Source: Parietaria judaica (lineage: Eukaryota; Streptophyta; Magnoliopsida; Rosales; Urticaceae). Taken from it: a stretch of DNA of 64,000 bases. The notes below the pieces were generated by a model. The model made no database searches, was not told the origin of the DNA, and saw only the letters and a program-made list of their open reading frames with translations. The stretch covers positions 11,935,501-11,999,500 of the forward strand of contig OX940870.1 of NCBI GenBank assembly GCA_954871525.1, given 5' to 3'. Position numbers and translations under genes: made by a program. This document shows positions 15,695-26,999 of the stretch, in pieces (position 1 is the first letter of the stretch; the number at the start of each line of letters is the position of its first letter).

Positions 15695-18064
15695 TACGCT
15701 TTATGCATCAATTATATACAAAAAAAAAAAAAAAAAACCATTGCAATTCTAGAAATATAATTAAAAATTCAGATATTCATAGGCATGTCTTGTAATATCA
15801 TATCAAAACATGTAATCTAGATCTGTAATTAAAAATTCATAATCGAAATAGTTAAATAGTTACAGGTATGAAAAAAAAACATAAATAATAAAGACTTGAT
15901 TAACATTAAAAAAAAAGAGAGAGAGAGAGTAAAATCAGAGATTAGAGGGGAAATGATGTACCTGATAAAATTATTGAGCATATGATTAAAATCAGTAGTA
16001 TAATTGGCTCGCCCGTTTCTTCAACTCTGCATACCTGACAAGTAAAAATGAAAGCCAACTTGATGTTAGTAATGATAGTACCTATGTTATCATATATGCC
16101 TAGTCAAGTTGAAGAATAATTTAAGTACTAAAATTAGAGAATCATAGAGGAAAACATCAAACAGATTCATAATACAACTTTTTTTGGTTGAATTGTGAAT
16201 CTTGGAAACAGTTTTGTGATGCTCTGGAAACTTATGTTTAATATGTCATTAGGCACACATAACTAAAGAAATATTCTTCTTCAATCCTTTGATTGGCATC
16301 AGAACCAAGCCTCGCATTTATAGTACCTATATCAAAATAAGAGATTGCAGAGAGTATAATAATAAGGGGGTATTAAATTTTTCTGCACCAATTATTCATT
16401 TAATATATATATTCACGTATATGTGTTCCTCAATTGATCGTAATAATGATAAGAAAATACATGGTAGTTTTCAAAAGAAGCTAGTCGAATTTATACTTTA
16501 AAACAGCTTCTTACATGAAATAAACTTGCAATCAAAGTCACGATTCCTAACTCTCTACTTCGATTTTTTTTTTTCTTTCTCCTTGATATCGAGCAAATCA
16601 CTATTCTAATCTACAACCTGAATAGAATTGCAAGCTTAAAATTTGAAAACCATGGTTTAAAAAGGTTGTTTTGGCCCAACAGGCCCAAAACAACTATGCA
16701 ACTTCTATTGTGAATTTACAAATTTATCATTACGATTCCCATATCATTTCTGTAACCATTTCTTTAAAAGTTTTGGGAAGAAGAAAGGGTTTCAATAATA
16801 TACCATAACCAGATTCAGGCACAGCGTGAGTCACGCCATTACTTCGGGAAAGAGCATCAGGTAACCAAATGAAAGGGAAAAACCTGTGGTCGCTAGCGGG
16901 TCAATTACAGACATCGCAGAGCGTTTGGATTTTTTGCATTTTCCACAGTTATATAGACTGGTTAACAGAGAAAAACAAACAAAGGATTAATGAAAAAGAA
17001 TGAAACATAAACGACAGAGCGACGCATTTACCTGGAGATGGAGTACATCCGCTATATAAAGTGAAGAACTTAAAGTACCTAAATGAAACAAAATCAGGGT
17101 AAGTACATAGAAAATGATCGAGTCCAAAAACAAAATTGAAAATCTGAAGCACATCGTTGACTAACCTGGTTACCAAGAAATTGAGTATTGGAGTGTTACT
17201 TGAGCCCATTCCTGTAGGGAAAAAGAAATCCTAACACATTCACTCCCAAACAGCACATGCAAAACATGTAATGAAGTACTAACAAATTTATTATTGAGCA
17301 TGGACATAATTCTATTTAGCGATAAAAAGAATTTGACAAATTTGATCAATCGTACCCATTGACAGAGATGATCATGATTCTTCTCAAATTGGACAATTTG
17401 AAGCAATGGAGGCGAAGAAAACATCACTTTGCTTTGGCTTATTCGTGACCGTCTTCGATCAATCTGTGAGACAGAGAAATTGATTCATGAAGATGAGCAG
17501 TTAGAGAAGTAATGAGAATAAACAATAAAACCGACAAAAACTAAATATTAAACAAACATCGTATCTTATAACAAAATTAAGAATATAATTCATATACTGA
17601 CGAAACTACCAGTGCTTCACCACTGCGTGACTCACGGATTCATATTGGCCTTCCAGATAAATATTTTCAAACAAATGAAGAAAAATTATTGAACACACCT
17701 TGATATAGCAATCAAGAACGTAAAAAGGCATAAAATAAAGGAAGAACAGAGTTACCAACTCATATAATAGATCCAAAGGGAAACTAAATTTCTGCAATAT
17801 CAAGAATCCTTCCAATGCAAGTACTCGTACAAATAAGTTTTACTCAACAACCATGAAGAACATAATTGTCAAAAAATTATTCCATTTTCAAATGTAATTG
17901 TCCGTTGAGATGTTTCACCAAACATGTCATGTGCATCATATATATTAATTAAAACTGTTTATAACCATACTGGATGGAAGATCGTAGACCAAACATTGAA
18001 TTTTCAGCATCAAATTAAATAAAGAAACATGCGTTTAAATTAATAAAACAACATACCTTTTAAG
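15695..18064 (-). other. Helitron interior with exon-like patches on the minus strand
   Basis: AT-rich, with a GA-rich run near 15915-15930. On the minus strand there are several open stretches bordered by plausible splice signals (around 16805-16930, 16950-17210, 17170-17430, 17610-17815). None matches a family I recognise, and I cannot join them into one frame. They may be pieces of a captured host gene. Confidence 0.3.
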
Positions 18065-18564
18065 ATGGCAGCATGTACTCATTCATACCCTGTCTCGTTA
18101 TCGACATTCGACAGCCGTAGTACAACTGTGATTGCTTCATCCGCCATAAATCTCGTGCCGAACTCTGTCCATCATCCTGAACATAACGCCACCATAACCG
18201 ATCAGATTCGTCAAAAATCGAAAAGCAAAATAAAAAATCGTTTAGATACATTACCGCCTCGATCTTCCACGAACAACGATGGAGATCGAATCATGTCGGA
18301 GAAGAAACTGGGCGAAAATCATGAGGCCTTCGTGTCGACGCCGGGTAGTCGCAGCAGGGAACGAAAGGCAAAAGAGGGTTCTTCTGGTACGTCAATTCTT
18401 CAAATCGAACCACAAAGACATCAATTGTTCGGAATGGAGGAGAAGAAATAGATTCGTAGAATAACCGTTCACATGCTTCGAAGAATAAGGAGACACAACC
18501 TCTCGTTCGTTCGAAGAGGGAGGACTTCGGAAAAGACACAACCAGCGAGCGATGGGTATGCAAT
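18065..18564 (-). other. Leader-like and exon-like segment near the Helitron 5' end
   Basis: This segment is GC-richer than its surroundings and open on both strands. Read on the minus strand it begins about 110 bases inside the proposed Helitron 5' end. It has plausible donors (GAGGCG/GTAATG near 18255) and acceptors, as a short transcription unit would. No protein family is recognised on either strand, so I do not call a gene. Confidence 0.3.
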
Positions 18565-18674
18565 TTAGAAGTTTTTGGTAATTAAAAATAATTCAAAAAA
18601 AGGAGATAAAAGAATGAAGTAAAAATTGGTGTTTTTTAGACCTCGTGTTTATTTTGCTTTTATATATATATAGA

Positions 18675-21259
18675 TTTAATGCAACTGCGTATAAAACGAC
18701 TTAGTGCTAAAAGAATCACATGAAAAGAAAAGAAAAATAAAAAATACAAATTTTACGACTTTAAATATTTAATCAGCACAATTAAAAGTTTCATAATGCG
18801 TCTCTTTATACGTTCTTTTGGATGGACTATTGAAAAACATATATTTTATTAACATAAGTAGTATCGATCAATTTCATGTACAGTCTGCCATCGACATTTC
18901 TTTCGCGAAGGCCATAAAATATTGCACAACTTACGCATTTTACTTTCTCGCATAAAAAGTAGATGATTATCATACTTCTAAATTCGGAATGAGTACTTTA
19001 GTTTTTTTTTCTCTGATATTGAAATTATTATGTTTTTAAATGAGAGTCCATATTCTAAAACCCTTATTTAAATCATTATTAATCATTTGATGTCAATTAT
19101 CATTTATCAATCCACGTCAGAGTAGAGTTCGATCAAGATACGTAACGAGCTCCAAACGTCCAATTCATTCATGCATAATTGTCTTTAAGTTATATAGCTT
19201 CTTTCATTGCCTTGTTTCTTTTTCAAAGTTTCAAACCATACTATATATAATTATATATCGAAGAAAATAATTACAATGAGCTTATTATTGGTTATAGGTC
19301 CTTACTTATGCGCAACCTTACTCGACATTTTAATTTCTATGCTCAAATATAGAAATAAGAAAAAAGACATTTTGCCTACTTAGATTGCTTGGTCAGACAG
19401 TATCGGATCAACAGGTAATAGGATCAACCATATAGGTTTTGAATTTTAGAAATTAATTGAATTATTACGATTTCCATAATCGATAGAAATGATAATGATT
19501 GCCCACTTATTAAATCGTAAGAATAACTAAACAAAAATAGACTATCATTATTGCCGTCTTTGACTAATAGAAATGAAACAAAAGTAATCAATTTTTTCTT
19601 GTGCATTAATTAGAACCTGATGTCTGGTGGTTGAGTGGAAAATTAGGGCCTTCTTAATTGTTTTATGTTATCTTAATTGTCCTTAATAAAATTTGTTGCA
19701 CTAATAATCCTTCAAAAACGAAATTGGTTTTAGTGATACGCCTGATATACATTATTGTCTCAATGGTCCCACAAAAACGAAATTGTCGATGATGATCTCT
19801 AGATTCTCTATGATACATATTTTGTCCTCTGACGGACCCAATTAGTTTCAATCAAAATGCAGATAAAAATATATATAAAAATATTATTTTCATATATTAA
19901 TTTGAGGGATAAATTTGATTTATAGCATAATTAATTATTTAGTAATGTATAAGTTTCCGCGATTATCTTGGAAAATTACAAAATTAATTTATAAACTCTC
20001 ATCTACTTTTTCATTAAATTTAATGTTGTAATAAATTTGCAATGAAGAGATCATAATATTCTTTCATTTCAAAGATACCATTTTTTCTATCTCACATACA
20101 CACTACTGACATATAAACTATTAGAAGTACTTAAGAACCAATAACTCTACTATCTGAATATATTCAGAATAATATTTAGTTATGTAAATTAAATCGGAAA
20201 AGTAAAAAAAAATTATTATTTATTAAAATTATTAATTTATCGTGTTGCCCAAATTTTCTGATATTTTAAAAATGTTCTATAACATAAAAATCGAACACTT
20301 AGTCTTGTTTACCTCGTCGCAAATCTCAATAATCATGTCTGAACATTAAAATTTAAAAATAAATTATTAATTTCACTTTGAGAATATATGCCTGAGCTAG
20401 GTACTTAAAAAGTTCTCATTACTATTTTGTGCCTCAAACGTTAAGCAGATTAAAAATCTACAAGGTTATATAAAGGGAAGATTTATATACAGCTAATAAA
20501 ATTAAAGAACTCATAAGGGTTACAAGTACAACTTACAACACACGTCTTCATATAATGTAAAAAGTATAAAATAATTAATAAATAAATAAAAGAGAAGAAC
20601 ATTCCTTTTTCTTGATACATTTTCCCTGCCAGCTTTTATACCATTTCTTTGCAATCAGAAAAGTATTCAAACAAGAATATATAGGTATAAATTCCACGTC
20701 ATACGCGTATCTTATATATATATATTTATACATAAATTCCTTTTACAGTGTGGCGCAAATTAGAGGCACCGAAAGAGAATTAAGTATATATGTTATATGT
20801 TATGTTTGTGATCATACAATAAAAAGACCTTTTAAATTCCCTTTAAAAAAAGAGACTTCGATTTAAAATTAGAAAATGTGGGTATGCGCGTCTCTGCCGT
20901 TGAAAAATATAGGTATGGGTTGTGGGTAGTTCGAGAATATCGATACAAAACCTTCGATGAACCGAACCTTTTGTATGATTTGTCATGACTCGGTCGTTAC
21001 CAAAAAATAAATAAAAATTAACTAAATACCCGCAGATGCAATAGAAAAATCTACGTTACTTTCATAAATTTGATAGAATACCGAAGGTATTAGGACTATG
21101 TATAATCCTACATCTTTAGATAAAAATTCGTGCAAAGTTACAAATTTTGACTTTGCACGATGAGTAAAAAACATTACCTATCTCGTTCAAAATCTATGTC
21201 TGATACATTATTTTGACTGTTTTTAACTGTCTTGTGGTTAAAATACATATGTTCAAAAG
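18675..21259. other. Intergenic, AT-rich, nothing recognised
   Basis: Sequence between the proposed Helitron 5' end and the hAT-type element at 21260. Only short spurious open frames are present. No RNA gene or clear element ends were found. Confidence 0.5.
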
Positions 21260-21962
21260 TAGGGGTGTAACCGGAGCGGATATCCGGTTTTTCGGAACTA
21301 TCCGAATCCGGATCCGAAAAACCGGATATCCGAAAATAGGTATCCGGATCCGGATCCGAAAAACCGGATATCCGGATTTCCGGATATCTGTTTTCAAAAC
21401 CCGGATCCGGATCCGAATCCGGTTCTACAAAACGGATCCGGATATTATCCGAATATCCGGATCCGGTTTTTATTTATTAAAAAAAAAGTTAATTTTAACG
21501 ACTAAAAACCCGTACAAGTCTACATATTTTCCCGTTGTCCATAAAACCGAACAAATCTAATACATATTATCACATAATACATATAAAATTAAAAATGCTT
21601 TCAAATCCCTATCTTCATTCCGCACCATCTTTTCTTCATACCCGTGCATCATCAAGCGTCAACATCATCATCAACTCCAAGAGATATGACAATTAAAAAA
21701 AGCATCACAAATAAATAAGTACTCCTAACATAAAAAAAAAAAATAATAATTAAAATATTAAAATAAATCGGGTTTTAAACCGGATCCGGATATCCGGATT
21801 TTTAAATACCAAAACCCTTATCCGAATCCGATTTTAAATCCGGATCCGGATATCCGTATCCGGATTTCGGATTCGGATTCGAATTCGGATTCGGATTTTA
21901 AAATCGGATGCGGGTGTGGATGCGGATTTAAAACCGGATTCTAGGTTTTAATTACAGCCCTA
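21260..21962. mobile_element. Non-autonomous hAT-type element with CCGGAT-rich ends
   Basis: Perfect 8-bp target duplication TTCAAAAG at 21252-21259 and 21963-21970. Termini TAGGGGTGTAA and, as reverse complement, TAGGGCTGTAA (10 of 11). About 200 bp inside each end are nearly saturated with ATCCGGAT/GGATCCGG words in both orientations, leaving a short AT-rich centre. Open frames across it only translate the repeat and are not genes. Confidence 0.9.
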
Positions 21963-22699
21963 TTCAAAAGGACACAAAGATTAGTCAAATATAGATGTAA
22001 AAGAAGAAACCATGAAATGACATCGGATCGGATCAAACCGTTACATGTGTTTGATTGTGAGTTGTGACTGTAACTAATGTTAAGTCCACGGTTGGTAAAT
22101 CTATGAGAATTTTTTATTATTCTATAAAATTATATATATATATATATATATATGAAGGAAGAGCTAATCATTTTCAGTCCGTCGTGAAATTATGAATAAT
22201 ATATGTCAAGTTATTTTATATAGTTGGAGTTATAATACATTTATTGAACGAAAGTTATCAAATCATAATTGCTAGAAATGAACAAAAACACACTTAATGG
22301 AATAATACTCGTGGTCGTGGATATCATGCAATTGAACTTCGTAAAACTAATATATATTAATTATAAATCAATAATCATGTGGAAAGATTCTTTGTAGACC
22401 AATCATTAGCAAAATGAGCAACAAAAAAAAGAGTAAGATGACATTATACATTAACCTTGTGACCGTATCAAACACATCCAACTATATTATAAGTATCATC
22501 GTTCGATTTCGATGTCGTTTCGCGCTCTCTATTGTATATATCGCTTGCCGACGAGCATGCCGACAGATGAATGGGAAAAAATTGATATATCGCTTGCCGA
22601 TAATACCGTATAAATTTCACGGATATATCGCTTGCCGATCGAAATATCGACAGATACTCCGGAAACATTTTTAGTATTTCAATCATATATATTTGTATA
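21963..22699. other. Intergenic with repeated TATCGCTTGCCGA motif
   Basis: AT-rich with a TA microsatellite at about 22130-22152. The word TATATCGCTTGCCGA occurs three times (about 22536, 22584 and 22621), interspersed with CCGACAGAT. Related words recur at 51766-51822. No coding region is supported. Confidence 0.5.
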
Positions 22700-22981
22700 C
22701 AGGGGCGGACCCAGGCCCTTTTCGGGGTGGCTGGTGTCACCCCCAGCTTCCGGGAAAGAAAAAAAATCTATCATATTCGTATTTTTTTTTATAATAAAAA
22801 TGCTTCATTTTTGCCATTGGAGATGTTGAAAAACCTTCGAACTGTAACCGGAAGTGTTAAAGACAAGGAAAAAGATGTTAATGGGCCCCACTTCCACTGA
22901 TTTTCTCTCTCTATTTTTAATTATTGTTTATTACATTTTATCCTAAAGTTATTTTATTTAACTTTTAAGAAGTGTGATGAT

Positions 22982-25195
22982 TGTTACATGGTGGGCCCAT
23001 TATCTTATCAATCTATTATATTTATAACTATATATGACTACTTTATTAGATTATTACTAATTTGCACGTATAGTTAAATATAGAGCTGCACATTTCCACC
23101 GCGAGACGCTGTCGCGACCATTCTCGACGCTCAAATATTACTAATTTGAATAATATAAGATAAGATTAAAATATTTAATCTTATTATCATATTATATATT
23201 TTTCGAATTATATTATATATATATTCAAATTCGAATTTGTTAATGATTATCTAGATCCAATGGTTAAAATTAAATCTTAAACCAATCCAATGGATCAAAT
23301 CAATTAGGGATAAAGTCAAATACCCTAGGGTTTTACAAAACCCTAATTCGAACTTTTATCACATATTTATTCGAATTTTAATATCATATATATAATGTTA
23401 ATTAATTTCTAATCCGACGGTTTAAAGATAAGATCTCAAAACCGATCCAACGGACAGAATTAATTAAGCTAATTCGAAATACCTAAACTTGGTCACCAAG
23501 TTTCAATTTCGAATTACATTAGGGTTTGAATCAATTATCTCAATCCAACGGTTGATACTAAATCATGACCGATCCAATGGATTAAATTGATTTTAGGGTT
23601 TTTGCTATTATACCAAACTTCAAGTATTTATGCCGCAAAAATAAAATCTTCAAGATTGGTTATTCGAATTTATCTAGGGTTTGTTATCTTCAAACCCTAA
23701 TTCGAAATACACATTAAATAATACATGAATATATATTATTTATTTATTAATATAAATCCTTTAATTATTAATTAATTATTAATAAGATATTAATAATTAA
23801 ATCCAAATAATCAAATTATATTAATAAACCCTGATCTCTTTATCACACATTAAATGTCATGGTGCAACACCATCATTTAAATTCGTGACATGTGATTTAA
23901 TTTCATAGTTTATCGAACTAAGTCATAAACTTAGAAAATCCATAAATCACAAACCGTAAGTCAGAATGACTTGGTTCAAAAAGCAAAGTTGCTTAGAATT
24001 TAATTTAGAACATCATGGTGCTGTTCGAAAATCTAAATTATAACTTTCTTTTTATCACTTACTTTCGTGTACCAAAATATGATACTTTTGCCACGCTATC
24101 GATAAAACTATCTGACGTCTGACACAGACTTGTCAGTCTTATAAGTCGAGCCAAATGATTAAACATTATCCAGAATGTATTTTAATCACGTACGTATCAT
24201 CCGTTACGGAGCTATCCTGGGGACCATGGACCCGTATCACTTAAGCTCCAACGAACTGCTAGTTGTTCGTCAAACCTCGAAGTGATTCCACTATAGACCC
24301 GAGGCTGCACTCTTTAGTGATACGGTATATATTATTCCCTTATATACAACAGGGTGTCCATTAGATTCAATCAAATACCGATTATTGTCCTTTCACTTGA
24401 TGACCCACACATGAGCAGGCGGTTTATACCGTAATGCCCCTCAATGCATTTTCAATATTGACTCAGCCAGTAATATTATGAGTAACCCACTTATGGTTTC
24501 GATTCATAAGTTGCGCACGGGTACCTCTCACTTCTCACCACTGACAATCAAGGGAATCATCATGACTCTGAAGAGAGCTGTGTGATGCCCATATCTATGA
24601 TCAAGCAATCCTTACTACTGACTATCATGTTCCCAAAATAATAGTTTTGGGAACAGCGGTAATGTCTTGTGTTCTTTAACGGTTAAATCAAAGAACAATC
24701 AAGCCAGCAGCTTGGACTCATGACCACTCAGGACTTAGAACTAATATCCATTTGATCATCATTTTGCGACCCAACTACAAGTTGTCAGTGACGGTCTTAT
24801 ATGACAACTTCTCGAGTTTAAGTCAGGTCCAGTCCAGTATGAAGACGCTTCATACTTAATGCACTTCTAGTGAGTGTTGACCCACACAAAATCCAGAATA
24901 GGATTGTCACTTCAGTCACATTAATGACGTTACCGATTAATGGGCTCCCACCCAGTTAATCAGGTCACGGAAATTTTAAGTTCATTTATTATGTTTATTA
25001 ATTCTTCCTCACATGACTCTGTTGTGATAATAATAACATAATTTCATCCTTTATGAACTAAGGAATAAAACATTCTATTTTACTCTACAGAAACTATAAT
25101 AAGATTAACATAATAAGTACCATCTTTATTCAACGACTTGTCATAATCTTTTACAAATGGATAAATATCTTGTTTAAGGACACACATGTCCAACA
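22982..25195. mobile_element. LTR-like sequence (possible solo LTR of a copia-type element)
   Basis: Starts TGTTACATGGTGGG and ends CACATGTCCAACA; the reverse of the end, TGTTGGACATG, resembles the start. It is non-coding and long for an LTR (about 2.2 kb). Its first part repeats a module of the form TCCAAYGGTT...AACCGATCCAAYGGAT three times (about 23245-23310, 23410-23470, 23540-23600). No 5-bp target duplication is visible (ATGAT versus TCTGG), so the boundaries and the solo-LTR reading are tentative. Confidence 0.4.
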
Positions 25196-25203
25196 TCTGG
25201 GAG

Positions 25204-26284
25204 ATTCCCCTTTGTTCCCTTTTTTAAGAAATCCATCGAGATCCGCAGAGAATCGAGAGTAACGTTATCCCGAGCTAAGCTTACCGAAGTTCATTAACCT
25301 CGGCCTCGTCTCTATTAAGGAAATATTTCACTCTTTGGGTTGGGTTACCAAAGTATATAGATCCCAAAATTTCATCCTAAGGAGATAGAAAGAGAAATGA
25401 ACTTATAGTTATGCAAATAGGGGAGCTTCGTTGCCCGCTTCGCTTTTCAAAAATACTCGGGTGTTTTCTGAGACATTCCCCTTTTTCCTTTCTTTCAAAG
25501 CCCTCCGCATCTGGAGAGAATCCACAGTAACGTTGTTCCTGAGCTAAGCTCACCTTAGTTCGTTAGTCTTGAACCTCGTCTCTATTAAGGAAATATTTCA
25601 TTCTTCGAGGTGGGCTCGCCAGAGTATATCGATCTCAGACTTTCATTCTTAGAAGAAAGGAGGAGATGTGAACTTATAGGTAGGCAAATAGGGGAACTTC
25701 GTTGCTCGCTTCACTTTTCAACATTAGTCGGGTGTTTTTTTGGGACGTTCCCCTTTTTTCCATTTTTTTATAGAAAGCCCTCCGTATCTGGAGAGAATCG
25801 ACTGTAACGTTGTTCCCGAGCTAAGCTCACCTAAGTTCGTTAGTCTCGGACCTCATCTCTATTAAGGAAAGCTTTAACTCTTCGAGGTGGGCTAGCCAGA
25901 GTATATTGATCTCGGACTTTCATCCTTAGGAGAGAGGAGGAGATGTTAACTTATGGTGAGGCAAAGAGGGTTGCTTCGTTGCTCGCTTTGCTTTTTAACA
26001 TAAGTCAGGTGTTTTTTGGGACACTCCCTTTTTCCATTTTTTCAAGCAAGCCCTCCGTATGTAGAGAGAATTGACAGTAACGTTGTTCCCGAGCTAAGCT
26101 CACCTAAGTTCATTAGTCTTGGACCTCGTCTCTATTAAGGAAATATTTCACTCTTCGAGGTGGACTTGCTAGAGTATATCGATCTCGAACTTTCATTCTT
26201 AGGAGAAAGGAAAAGATGTGAATTTATAGGTAGGCAAATAGGGGAACTTCTTTGCTCGCTTCGCTTTTCAACATTAGTCGGGTA
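25204..26284. repeat. Tandem array, ~272-bp unit, four copies
   Basis: Units begin near 25204, 25475, 25747 and 26023 (periods 271, 272, 276). Each carries the same ordered landmarks: TTCCCC, AGAGAATC, CAGTAACGTTGTTCC, the palindrome-like GAGCTAAGCTCACC, CTCGTCTCTATTAAGGAAA, GAGTATATCGATCTC and a GCTCGCTTCGCTTTTCAA block. Copies differ by scattered substitutions and small indels. No open frame is conserved across the units. Confidence 0.9.
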
Positions 26285-26424
26285 TTTAGGTCACACGTGC
26301 GTATGCTAAAATCTGAATTAAAAAAAATGATGCTTCGCCTTTCCATTCTGCTCCATCTTCTCTGTGTTTAATAAATTCTCTCCCTTTTGCACATTGCTTT
26401 CCAGGCCAGACAAATCCGACAAGC

Positions 26425-26690
26425 ATTCATGTCGTCTTTCGGTTTCGGTATTCTCGACATCATTTTGTCTTGGTGTTCTAGGAATTCTGGGCGTCTTTCG
26501 GCCTCGGTGTTCTCGGCGTTCTCGACATCCTTTGGTCTCGGTGTTGTCAGCATTCTCAGCGTCGTTCGGTTTCGGTGTTCTTGGCGTTTTTGACGTCCTT
26601 TGATCTCACTGTTCTCGATGTTCTCGGTGTTCTCAGCATTCTCGGCGTCCTTAGGTTTTGGTGTTCTCGGCATTCTCGCGTTCACCACTG
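26425..26690. repeat. Minisatellite of TCGGTGTTCTCGGCRTTCTC-like units
   Basis: Repeated blocks of the form GGTGTTCTCGGCATTCTC and GACGTCCTTTGGTCTC in units of 9-40 bp. The minus strand reads as a low-complexity peptide rich in ENAENTE, which follows from the repeat and is not taken as a gene. It lies between the 272-bp array and the hAT transposase relic. Confidence 0.75.
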
Positions 26691-26999
26691 AGTCTCGGCG
26701 TTCGCTCTGAATTCTAATTGCTCTTAAGGTATCTTGAATTTTTTAGTTTGAGTTTGTTTGTTTGTTTTATCGTTGAACTTGAGCATGAGTTTGAATATGG
26801 AGATTCTTTTATAGATATTTTTTTCAAGATGTTTATTTAACATTTGAGGTTTATTTAGGATTTATTTAGACTAATTTGATCATCTTGATTCTAGCCTAAT
26901 AATATGTTTTTGACAAAAGTTGCTACAATAATGTTGAAATGTTTTAAGAAGGTGTCGGGTTCCGACAAATTAGGTCCGTCACACATGAAAAAAATAATA

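Larger units (their letters stand above)
8653..18674 (-). mobile_element. Probable 10-kb non-autonomous Helitron
   Basis: On the minus strand the 3' end is the hairpin CACCGCGCGAAGCGCGGTG (8665-8683 on the plus strand) followed by 8 bases and CTAG at 8653-8656, then T. A matching 5' end is proposed at 18674, where the minus strand reads A then TCTATATATATATAAAAGC, a TC-start with an AT-rich head as in plant Helitrons. Both ends satisfy insertion between A and T. No Rep or helicase motifs are visible, so the element would be non-autonomous. It holds a nested hAT-type element (9274-11018), an exact 266-bp direct repeat and short exon-like patches on its own sense strand between 16.8 and 18.6 kb. 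The 3' end is strong; the 5' pairing is an inference. Confidence 0.55.

Noticed and set aside
18065..18451. 128-codon plus-strand open frame
   Set aside because: No recognised domain, overlaps open frames on the other strand in the same GC-richer patch, and lies in the probable Helitron with splice-like signals on the minus strand.
21194..21560. Arg/Ile-rich open frames on both strands
   Set aside because: Translation of the ATCCGGAT repeats of a hAT-type element.
26368..26688. 106-codon Asn/Glu-rich minus-strand frame
   Set aside because: Follows from the minisatellite; no domain or plausible start context.
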